Both the position numbers and the translations under genes were made by a program. The notes beneath the pieces are model-generated. The model was not told the origin of the DNA. It saw only the letters and a program-made list of their open reading frames with translations, and ran no database searches. Positions 38,255 through 50,200 of a DNA stretch of 64,000 nt are shown here, piece by piece. Each line of letters starts with the position of its first letter. Position 1 is the first letter of the stretch. The DNA comes from Liolophura sinensis (Eukaryota; Mollusca; Polyplacophora; Chitonida; Chitonidae), in the NCBI RefSeq assembly GCF_032854445.1, contig NC_088305.1, positions 12,881,717-12,945,716 on the forward strand. The letters run 5' to 3'.

Positions 38255-39440
38255 TCTTGTCCAGTGTGGCTCGCTGGTACACAGTACATTGTGGCTCGCT
38301 GGTGGTCAGTACAGTGTGGCTCGCTAGTGCACAATTCAGAGTGGCTCGCTGGTGCACACTTCAGTGTGGCTTGCTGGTGCACAGCAGTTTAACTTCCTTG
38401 TGTACAGTTCAGTGTGGCTCGCTGATGCACAGTGCAGTGTGGCCCGCTGATGCACAGTGCAGTGTGGCTTGCTGGTGCACAGTACAGTGTGGCCCGCTGG
38501 TACACAGTACAGTGTGGCTTGCTAGTGCACAGTTCAGTGTGGCTCGCTAGTGCACACTTCAGAGTGGCTCGCTGACGCCCACTGCACAGCACAGTTTGAC
38601 TTTCTTGTGTACAGTTCAGTGTGGCTCGCTGGTGGACAGTACAGTGGGGCTCGCTGGTGCACAGTACAGTGTGGCGTGCTGGTGCACAGTACAGTGTGGC
38701 ATGCTGGTGCACGGTACAGTGTGGCTCGCTAGTGCACAGTACATTGTGGCTCGCTGGTGTACAGTACATTGTGGCTCACTGGTGTACAGTACAGTGTGGC
38801 TCGCTGGTGCACAGTACAGTGTGGCTCGCTGGTGGACAGTACAGTGTGGCTCGCTGGTGCACAGTACAGTGTGGCTCGCTGGTGGACAGTTCAGTGTGGC
38901 TCGCTGTTGCACAGTACAGTGTGGCGTGCTGGTGCACAGTTCAGTGTGGCTCGCTGTTGCACAGTACAGTGTGGCTCGCTAGTGTACAGTACAGTGTGGC
39001 TCGCTGGTGTACAGTTCAGTGTGGCTCCCTGGTGTACAGTACAGTGTGGCTCTCTGGTACACAGTACAGTGTGGCTCCCTGGTGTACAGTACAGTGTGGC
39101 TCCCTGGCGTCCACTTCAGTGTGGCTCACTGGTGGACAGTACAGTGTGGCTCGCTGGTGTACAGTACAGTGTGGCTCGCTGGTGCACAGTACAGTGTGGC
39201 TCACTGGTGTACAGTACAGTGTGGCTCGCTGGTGTACAGTACAGTGTGGCTCGCTGTTGCACAGTATAGTGGGGCTCGCTGGTGCATAGTTCAGTGTGGT
39301 TCGCTGGTGCGCAGTTCAGTGTGACTCGCTGGTGCACAGTTCAGTATGGCTCACGGTACAGTGTGATACATTGATTTACACCATGTGGCTCACCAATGTG
39401 CAGTGCGGTGTGACTCACCGATATCTTGTACTTCAGTGCA
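38255..39440. repeat. 25-bp minisatellite, about 47 units
   Basis: The unit is CAGTGTGGCTCGCTGGTGCA followed by CAGTA. As 25 is not a multiple of three, a 25-residue super-repeat (75 bp) results, and long stop-free frames appear in several frames on both strands (up to 222 codons). No coding signal apart from the lack of stops. Confidence 0.95.
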
Positions 39441-39718
39441 CCACACTGTACTGTGGAAAAATTACTCTGTACACTATGCTTCATAATATTGGGCCACGCA
39501 ATGCAGCTGGTAGGCAGTACAAGGATCAAAACTCTTCTGTACTGTACTGGGATTTTTCTGTTCAGTGACATACAGTGACCATACAGAGTAGTGCACATGA
39601 AAGTCTTGCAGACTGCTTCTCCTCTGGGGTAAGAAGATCAAAGTCTTCTTGCTTTACTTGCCTTCATACAAAGCCCAATGTTTTCAAAACTTCAAGTCAT
39701 AATGCTGTCACAAACAGT

Positions 39719-40014
39719 GTCAAATCCTACATCACGCACGGACAAAATATCACTTCAATATCAAATCCTACATCACGCACGGACAAAATACCACTTCAAT
39801 ATCAAATCCTACATCACGCACGGACAAAATACCACTTCAATATCAAATCCTACATCATGCACGGACAAAATACCACTTCAATATCAAATCCTACATCACC
39901 CACGGACAAAATACCACTTCAATATCAAATCCTACATCACGCATGGACAAAATACCATTTCAATATCAAATCCTACATCACGCATGAACAAAATATCACT
40001 TCAATACAAAATCA
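39719..40014. repeat. 41-bp minisatellite, about seven copies
   Basis: The unit is CAAATCCTACATCACGCACG, GACAAAATACCACTTCAATA, T. The 121- and 169-codon frames that cross it are products of the repeat. Confidence 0.92.
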
Positions 40015-41105
40015 GTACGAGATTCACACAATGGCGAGCATAAAAACGTCACCTTTGTCTTTGTCAAACAATAGGAATGTATGAGCCACTGTTTTCTGGA
40101 CAAAGTGACCACACATGGTCTAAAATTCTGGAACTCCAAGATTAACAGATACATTAATAAACATAAACCATACACCAAACAAGACAGAACAAAATGAAAA
40201 AAACATAATGCGAACCTGGACTGAAACATTTCAAAAGTTTTACAAATAGTACAAGTGTTTTGAAGTAAAGAATATATACATATATAATCTAAAAAATGTA
40301 AATACGTGTAGCACAACAGTCAACATCAAGGGAATCAGTACTCTTAACTTTCCCAATTTTACAATTTTCACAAGAATTTTCTCCACTGTTTTTCATTTCT
40401 GGGTGGACGTTTTTTTTATCTCTTTTTAGCTTTTTTTAAAATCTTTTTTGTATATCATCAGTATATGCTACAATATTTATTAATCTTCCTAAAACAAAAA
40501 AAAAACAAAAAAAAAATAAAAACTTACAAACACACAACCACAGCTTATAAGTTTAAATGTTTTTGTCAGAATAGATAATGATAAGGAAACTTACAGCGAA
40601 CATGTACCTAGCTAACAGTAATTGATGAGATTTAAGCTTGCCAGAATATGTGGCTAGGATATGCCTGGTATGTACTATTATTTGAAAACTTGAAATCAAC
40701 TAATAATGGCATCCACTTAGATGTGGTCCATTTCCTGTAATTCTAACTTAAATGAAATCGTCATTCTTCAGAAACATAATCAAGCAAAGTGATTTTTACA
40801 AGAGAGTTACCTAAAACGGATTTCACGCCCTTTCACGCACTTTCATGCCCGTAAGCCGATGAACAGGACGAATTAGAATTCTTCTGCTTTTCTTCTGAAT
40901 GAATCTGTGTAATGCTATATTATATTTAATGCACCATGCATGCAAGAACACAGGTACAAAGATCAGAATCAAAAATAAATGCCTGCTCTAGAGCTAGACA
41001 AAGCAAAACTCAAATACAAAATTTAAGCCTTGTCTTAGCCATAATGCCGTTCAATTTTCTGCGCGTTGTGGTTGATGGTGTGTATCTTCCTTAAGGCAAA
41101 CGTCC
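40015..41105. other. Granulin 3'UTR and 3' flank (- strand)
   Basis: This AT-rich stretch follows the granulin stop codon. On the - strand an ATTAAA lies at 40925-40930 and an AATAAA at 40476-40481; either could be the poly(A) signal. No other gene is seen. Confidence 0.45.
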
Positions 41106-41237
41106 CTAATGTTTTGGGACGGCCAGTTGTTTCTCTGCCCAGGGAACACTAACCTCACCCTTATCACAGCTTCCCTTGCTGACATCACAGCTGGATCCTT
41201 GTGGACAGCAATGTCTGTGATCTGAACAACACTGGGC
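41106..41237 (-). CDS. grn: Granulin terminal exon (C-terminal half of module 8)
   Basis: It encodes [20 protein letters not shown] with the remaining cysteines, a PWAEKQLA tail and TAG at 41106-41108. The acceptor TGTTTCAG ends at 41238. The sequence around this acceptor and the CCSD codons is copied into the adjacent minisatellite. Confidence 0.92.
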   Translation of the reverse strand, partial: AQCCSDHRHCCPQGSSCDVSKGSCDKGEVSVPWAEKQLAVPKH

Positions 41238-44200
41238 CTGAAACAGAGATGACAGTGTCATAATCTGAACAACACTGGGCCTGAAAGACAGACAACAGTT
41301 TTTGGTGATCTGAACAATGCTGAACCACTGAGTCTGGCACAAAAGACCACAGTGTCAGTGATCTGAACAATGCTGAACCACTGAGTCTGACACAAAAGAC
41401 CACAGTGTCAGTGATCTGAACAATGCTGAATTACTGAGTCTGACACAAGAGACCACAGTGTCAGGGATCTGAACAATGCTAAACCACTGAGTCTGAAACA
41501 AGAGACCACAGTGTCTGTGATCTGAACAATGCTGAATCATTGAGTCTGACACAAGAGACAAGAGTCTTGATAATCCCAACAACACTGGACATGAATTTAT
41601 TTTTTTACTTATTTATTTGATCGGTGTTTTACCCAGTAATCAAGAATATTTCACTTATACGGCCAGCATTATGGTGGGAGGAAACTGGGCAGAGCCTGGG
41701 GGAAACCTACGACCATCCACAGGTTGCTGGCAGACCTTCCCACGTATGGCCAGAGAGGAAGCCAGCATGAGCTGGACTTGAACTCACAGCGACCGCATTG
41801 GTGAGAGGCTCCTGGGTTATTACGATGCACAAGTGCGCTAACCAACTGAGACACGGAGGCCCCCACTGGACCTGAAAGATAGACAACAGTGTTGGTGATC
41901 TAAACAACACTCAACAATTGAGTCTGGCACAAGAGACCACAGTGTCACACCTCAATGGCCAGGTACATGACAAATCTCAATGGCCAGGTACATGTACCTG
42001 ACAAACCTCAATATCCAGGTACCTGACAAACCTCTATGGCCAGGTACATGTACCTGACACACCTCAATGGCCAGGCACCTGGCACACCTCAATGGCCAGG
42101 GGCCTGACAAACCTCAATGGTCTGGTACGTGACAAACCTCAATGGCCAGGTACCTGACAAACCCAATGGCCAGGCACCTGACAAACCTCAACCGCCAGGG
42201 ACCTGACAAACGTCAATGGCCAGGTATACGTACCTGACACACCTCAATGGCCAGGGACCTGACACATCTCAATAGCCAGGTACATGACAAATCTGAACAA
42301 TACTGAACTACTGAGTCTGACACAAGTGGTGGAGATCTGAACAGCACAAACAGAGACAAAGACTGACCAGTAGACAGATTGATCCCATTCAAGTTTGGTG
42401 TTGTACTCATTGCCACTGATCTGAACAACATTGAACCACTGAGTCTGACACAAGTGCTCGTGATCTGAACAGCACAAACAGAGACAAAGACTGACCAGTA
42501 GACTGACTGACTGATCCTATACAAGTCTGGAGTTGTACTCATTGCCACTGAACAACATTGACTTACTGACTGATCTAAGACTGATCTTACGGACAAACCT
42601 CAATGGCAAGGTACATGACAACCTCAATGGCCAGGTACCTGACAAACCTCAATGGCAAGGTACCAGACAAACCTCAATGGCCAGGCACCTGACAAACCTC
42701 AATGGCCAGGTACATGACAAACCTCAATGGCAAGGTACCTGACAAACCTCAATGGTCTGGTACATGACAAACCTCAATGGCCAGGTACCTGACAAACCTC
42801 AATGGCCAGGCACCTGACAAACCTCAATGGTCTGGTACATGACAAACCTCAATGGTCTGGTACATGACAAACCCCAATGGCAAGGTACCTGACAAACCTC
42901 AATGGTCTGGTACATGACAAACCTCAATGGCCAGGTACCTGACAAACCTCAATGGTCTGGTACATGACAAACCTCAATGGCCAGACAACTGACAAACCTC
43001 AAGGGCCAGGGACCTGACAAACGTCAATGGCCAGGTATACGTACCTGACACACCTCAATGGCATGGCCAGGGACCTGACACACCTCAATGGCCAGGTACA
43101 TGACAAATCTCAATGGCCAGGTACATGTACCTGACAAACCTCAATATCCAGGTACCTGACAAACCTCTATGGCCAGGTACATGTACCTGACACACCTCAA
43201 TGGCCAGGCACCTGGCACACCTCAATGGCCAGGGGCCTGACAAACCTCAATGGTCTGGTACGTGACAAACCTCAATGGCCAGGTACCTGACAAACCTCAA
43301 TGGCCAGGTACCTGACAAACCCAATGGCCAGGCACCTGACAAACCTCAACCGCCAGGGACCTGACAAACGTCAATGGCCAGGTATACGTACCTGACACAC
43401 CTCAATGGCCAGGGACCTGACACATCTCAATAGCCAGGTACATGACAAATCTCAATGGCCAGGTACATGCACCAGACAAACCTCAATATCCAGGTACCTG
43501 ACACACCTCAATAGCCAGGTACATGTACCTAACACACCTCAATGGCCAGGGACCTGGCACACCTCAATGGCCAGGGACCTGACACACCTCAATGGCCAGG
43601 TACATGACAAATCTTAATGGCCAGGTACATGTCCCTGACACACCTCAATGGCCAGGGACCTGACACACCTTAATGGCCAGGGACCTGACAAACCTCAATG
43701 GCCATGGACGTGACAAACCTCAATGGACAGGCACCTGACAAATCCAAATGGACAGATACCTGACAAACCTAATCGGCCAGCTACCTGACAAACCCCAATG
43801 GCCAGCTACCTGACAAACCTTAATGGCCAGCGAATTGACAAACCTCAATGTTCACGTGCCTGAAAAACCTTAATGACCAAGGCCAGTTAGTTCCAGTAAG
43901 AAACCTTTGGCTCTGTAAGCCATCAACAATCCTCCCAAAATTCCAATGGTACAATATAAAATTCCTCAATCTTTTCGCATATGAAAGAGAAATTTTCAGC
44001 GCTACTTATGCATGTTTTTAACTTGATGATGGAGACAGAACTACACTGGTTAGACTGGATAATTTCAGGGCTTCACAAAAGTGTAACATTATCAGTCTAC
44101 ACAGAATAATGCCCTCACAATTTGCTTGAATAAACACCTTGCTAACATACAAAAAATTACAGCAAATATTTACAAAACAAAAAACCTGTCAACTATACCT

Positions 44201-47200
44201 TTGGAAACGGACAGCAGCCATACTGACCAGAGGCCAGCTTACAACAAGTGCTCGTATCTGGACACTGGGATTGACCGTCTGGACACTCAATGTTCTTTTG
44301 TACAGACTTGACAGATGGTCTGGCAGGCAGTTTGGTGACCCATGGAAAACTGCTGTGGCCCCGGATGCACTTCTCCTCCTTCACATCACAGGTAGTGCCA
44401 GTTGGACAGCAGTGGGTGTGGTCAGAGCAACACACAGCCTGTCAATCACAGAAGGGTTGGTATATGTATCTAATCAACCACCATATATGTATGAGGCAGA
44501 AAAAAAGAGTAACATTTTTTTTTACAGCGTTCATGAAACAAGTTAGTGTATGGCCATTGTAAATGTTCAGGATTAAGGCTAAAAATACAGAAATGGAAAA
44601 AAAAATGTTGAAAACAGTGTATGTTTCCTTTGTGTGGCATATTTTTGTATTAAACTTTAGAATCCCTGTAGTGCATATTGTTTGTTTTCACTGGAGAATT
44701 TATTAAACTCATGTCAGGTACAAATCGCAGTGAATATAGAATCTACAGACGTTCATATACTGGTGGTTAATCAAAGTGGACGTTCCAGGTCACTAATGGA
44801 AAGGCCAAGTCCCAAAATGACGTTTAAAGTGACATGATTGCCCAAAATCTGGATTTTCAAACACATTTTGATTGTGACATCTTAATGAATCACACGTATT
44901 GAAACAAAAAGTATTCATTGAGTATGTAGCTTGTACAAGCCCGGAGAAATCCTGCCTTTATTCAAATTCAACACGAAGAGGTCAGCCCATTTTGCCTCAT
45001 TAAAACTCAACTGGAAGGGCCCGAAGCATATATGCAGCGTTTGGAAAGTCTCTGTCAAAACAAACATGTCAAGTGAGGTACATGTGGGTGACAGAAACAA
45101 TGACAGTATACTGCCCAGCTTAAGTTCTCATTTCTTGGCATTCGATGTGAAATTAATACGTAAGGTTCACCATTTACATTCTATGCTTGCTTGTCAACTT
45201 GTCAAGCTCTTTTTTTATGCCTCTTTCTCTTCGATCTTGTCACGAGCGAGCTGTAAATCCTCTTTTTATGCGTGAAACTCAAGCATGTTTGTTTAGATAT
45301 GAAGTTTACCATATTTTTTTTTTAGTTTTTGTTATTATTAAACATTCACTTAACGTACAATGCTGGGAGTGGGATTAACGACAGCTTGTAACTTTTAATT
45401 CTTGAGAAATATACCTATTAATTATGCTGTTCTGCAAAAAACGCAGAAATACCTAATATTTGAGCTGGATGCCCGGGAGAAACCCACGACCATTCGCAGG
45501 TTGCTGTCAGACCTTCCCACGTATCGCAAGTATATAAGTTGTCTATAATTAAATATGCTGCACTTTGGTAAAGATTGTTCATATATCCAACATGGGTATG
45601 GACTATACACTGCTTCTTTGTGCACAATCTCTGGCACAGACCACTATCCCCCCACCTTCACTGTTCTTTACACCTGTCCCGATAATAGTTGTTCTGACAG
45701 TACTCAGTCAACATGAACATCAAGAGCCAAGCTCACTAAATTTGATTCGTTTATTTAATGGATTTCACCTAAAACTTAACTGTTTCAAAGTGTTGTATTT
45801 TGCTTGATTCTGACTGATTGATCAACCTTATAGGGCCATTTAAAGAGTTCTTCATGAAGTTGGATTGATTTCTTATCAGAAAATTTTGAGTGTTAGCATC
45901 AACAGTATCATTTTAGTGCCTTTCCTGTGCCTATTTAGTGCAATTTTACAGGCCAAACTTATGATAAAATACAGCACCTGACCATTTTGAACCCCTTGGA
46001 TGAAGATTGATACGGTTATTTGTACAAAATAAACTTTTGATTATCTTCCATTGGAGAAATGAAAGAAGAGCACCTTACGAATGGAAACAATTTTGTACCT
46101 TTTCTTGCACCCTGGTGACTCCAACTGATTTATTCATTTATTTGACAGGTGTTTTATGTCGTACTGAAGAATATTTCCCTCATATGACGATGGACAGCAT
46201 TATGGTAAGAGGAAACTCGTCAAAGTCCGGGGGAAAGACTCAAATTAACCAAAAGCTCTCCTGGAACACAAGAATACACCGTACCTTTGGCAACGGACAA
46301 CATCCATACTCGCCAGAGGGCAGTTTGCAACAGGTGTTTCCATCTGGGCATTCTGACTGACCATCTGGACATTTGATGTCCGTCTCAGTTAGCTTGCTGA
46401 CCGGCCTGGACAAAGGCATCTCATGCCAGCGTATTGTACTGTAGCCTCGTAGACACTGGCCCTTACTGACATCACAGGTTGTGCCTGAGAGACAGCAGTG
46501 GATGTGGTCAGAACAACACACGGCCTACAAAACAGATTTTGTACATTTCAGTGAAGTGCACTGTGTACGTGTGTATTTTGGCTTCCTAGGTTCATTTCAA
46601 AACTGCCGTGAAACATATCCTCTTCAGTCAAATTTAAATTATTCAATAACCTAAATAAAAATATTTTTTATGCATAAGAATAGGCTCCTCTGCAAAAGTC
46701 TGAAAGTACCAGAAATAACTAAATTTATAATCAAGTTTGAAGATTATTTCATGTATAAATATTAACAGCAAAGTAACTTCAAAGAAATTCATTTAAACTA
46801 TCTCAATATTTCTACTTCAATTATGCCATCCTTAGGAGACTTAATTAAAGTCAAAATACTGAAATCGCCAAAATGAATTTCTTCGGGGTTATTTTGTTTG
46901 TATATTATTCAAAGCTGTTCAGTGGATCAACTATATTTGACTTAAACGTTTGTGATGAGTTTTATGGGTGGGGAAAACCAGAGTCACCCATGTAAACCAC
47001 CATCCTTGCCCAAGTTATGAAGATGTGATGCACAAATAGGCACAGCATACTAGTATAAAACAAGTAGTCTTCAAAGTTAGGCTGCAACAAATGGCCGTCA
47101 ACAGCTTATCTTCACCATATACAAAATACGCAGTCCAAGGCCAGGTTTGAACTCGCATCTTGTGTGTCATAGTGATTGGAAGGCATACACATCAGCTCCT

Positions 47201-50200
47201 CGGTCAAACGTCAATTCCCTTTCCACTATTTAATCTTTAATTTTAATAATACATTATAGTTTTACCTTTGTCAATGGACAGCATCCATACTGACCAGAGG
47301 CCAGTTTACAACAGGTGCTTTTATCTGGACACTGGGACTGACCATCTGGACACACCACACTGCCAACACTTGCTCTCGACAGAGCAGGCTGTTTCTTCAG
47401 CCAGGGGGTGCTGATCTCACCTCTGTTACATTTGCCCTGACTGGTATCACAGGTTGTGCCTGAGGGACAGCAGTGGGTGTGGTCAGAGCAACACACAGCC
47501 TGTCGAATACAATACAAGAATGAACAACATGCATAACACTACTATCTCAAACAAAAGCTACATACACGCACATAACTGCAGCAGGTTCGAAATGTGACAT
47601 TACTGATGATTTCTACCCACAACTGACAGCTGTGTAGAACTGCAGACAAGCAAAGAATTTAAGCCAATGTTACCTTTGGTAAGGGACAGCATCCATACTG
47701 ACCAGAGGCCAGTTTACAACAGGTGCTTTTATCTGGACACTGGGACTGACCATCTGGACACACCACACTGCCAACACTTGCTCTCGACAGAGCAGGCTGT
47801 TTCTTCAGCCAGGGGGTGCTGATCTCACCTCTGTTACATTTGCCCTGACTGGTATCACAGGTTGTGCCTGAGGGACAGCAGTGGGTGTGGTCAGAGCAAC
47901 ACACAGCCTGTCGAATACAATACAAGAATGAACAACATGCATAACACTACTATCTCAAACAAAAGCTACATACACGCACATAACTGCAGCAGGTTCGAAA
48001 TGTGACATTACTGATGATTTCTACCCACAACTGACAGCTGTGTAGAACTGCAGACAAGCAAAGAATTTAAGCCAATGTTACCTTTGGTAAGGGACAGCAT
48101 CCATACTGACCAGAGGCCAGTTTACAACAGGTGCTTTTATCTGGACACTGGGACTGACCATCTGGACACACCACACTGCCAACACTTGCTCTCGACAGGG
48201 CAGGCTGTTTCTTCAGCCAGGGGGTGCTGATCTCACCTCTGTTACATTTGCCCTGACTGGTATCACAGGTTGTGCCTGAGGGACAGCAGTGGGTGTGGTC
48301 GGAGCAACACACAGCCTGTCGAATACAATACAAGAATGAACAACATGCATAACACTACTATCTCAAACAAAAGCTACATACACGCACATAATTGCAGCAG
48401 GTTCGAAATGTGACAATACCGATGATTTCTGCCCACAACTGACAGCTGTGTAGAACTGCAGACAAGCAAAGAATTTAAGCCAATGTTACCTTCGGTAAGG
48501 GACAGCATCCGTACTGACCAGAGGCTAGCTTACAACAGGTGCTTCCATCTGGACACTGGGACTGACCATCTGGACACACCACATTGCTAACGCTCACTCT
48601 GGGCAGGGCAGGTTGTTTCTTCAGCCAAGGGGTGCTGATCTCACCTCTGTTACATTTGCCCTGACTGGTATCACAAGTTGTGCCTGAGGGACAGCAGTGG
48701 GTGTGGTCAGAGCAACACACTGCCTTTAAAACATAATCAAATATCAGTAAATTTGTCCATACTTCGTACAAGAAGCTTTGCTTGCTGACTTCAATTCAAG
48801 GCCGCTCAATGAGGTCATTTAAGACAAAAAGACTGTATGCTCATTGAAGACTCATTCACACATACCAATCTGTCGAAACAACTTTCTCCTTTTAAACATT
48901 CAACAAATAAAGGTCATAAAATGGCACTTCTATTGCATATGGCTGACAATACCTGCCTTCACAAAGCAAAAGCTTTCAAAACAATTTTTTACCATCAACA
49001 GATCTCTCAAACTTGGGCACATAACATTTTAAGTCTACCACATTAAATGTTGAAAATTTGTACCAACTAAACCTACCTTTGGTAAAGGACAGCATCCATA
49101 CTGACCAGAGGCCAGTTTACAACAGGTGCTTCCCTCTGGACACTGAGACTGACCACCTGGACACACAACATCCTTCTTTAGAGTCACATTCACTTCGTTA
49201 CCCAATTCATTTTCTGTCAACAGAACTTTGTTTTCTGTCATTACCTCTTCTTTTTGTATCAGCTTTACATTATTTTGAGTCAACTGATTTTCATTCAGCG
49301 CTAACTGTATTTCCTCCTCTGTCAACTTAATTTTTTCCTCTGTCAATGTGATTTTGTTTTCAATGAGTTTATTTTCCTCTTGCTGCAATTCGTTTTCCTC
49401 CTCTGTTAACAGTATGATCTCTTTTTTCAGGTGGTTAGTGTTGTCTTCATCAACAAGTCTGGCAGGTAAATGAACAGCTAGGGGAAGCTGTTCTTCTCTG
49501 CGGGAACACTTCTTACGCCGGAGGTCACACCTAGATCTCTCAGGGCAGCAATGCAGATGATCTTTGCAGCAAACAGCCTGAAGACAAATTTAATTACTTA
49601 TTTTAGTGATGATTCATGACGTGCAATATTTCAAGTGAATTCAACAAACGTTTCACAAATATGATGACTGGTATTGGTAGAGGAGATTTGTAGAGGGGCT
49701 AGTTGTGAGATACTGGAAACCACACAAATATAAAATTAACCTCCTGCCTTCATCTCACCTGATAGTGGACAAACCTCCTGACTGCAGCTCACCAGATACT
49801 GGACAAACCTCCTGGATGCACCTCACCAGATACTGCACAAACCTCCTGGATGCAGCTCATCAGATACTGGACAAATCTCCTGACTGCACCTCACCAGATA
49901 CTGGACACACCTCCTGACTACACCTCACCAGATACTGAATAAACCTCCTAAATACAGCTCACCAGATAGTGGACAAACCTCCTGACTGCACCTCACCAGA
50001 TACTGGACAAACCTCCTGACTGTACCTCACCAGATACTGAATAAACCTCCTAAATACAGCTCACCAGATAGTGGACAAACCTCCTGGAAGCAGCTCACCA
50101 GATAGTGGACAAACCTCCTGGATGCACCTCACCACATACTGGACAAACCTCCTGTATGCACCTCACCACATACTGGACAAACCCCCCGGATGCAGCTCAC

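Noticed and set aside
37767..38357. 196-codon frame on the - strand with hydrophobic stretches
   Set aside because: Its first part is minisatellite and the rest matches no family I recognise; a possible MITE overlaps it. There is no supporting splice or start context.
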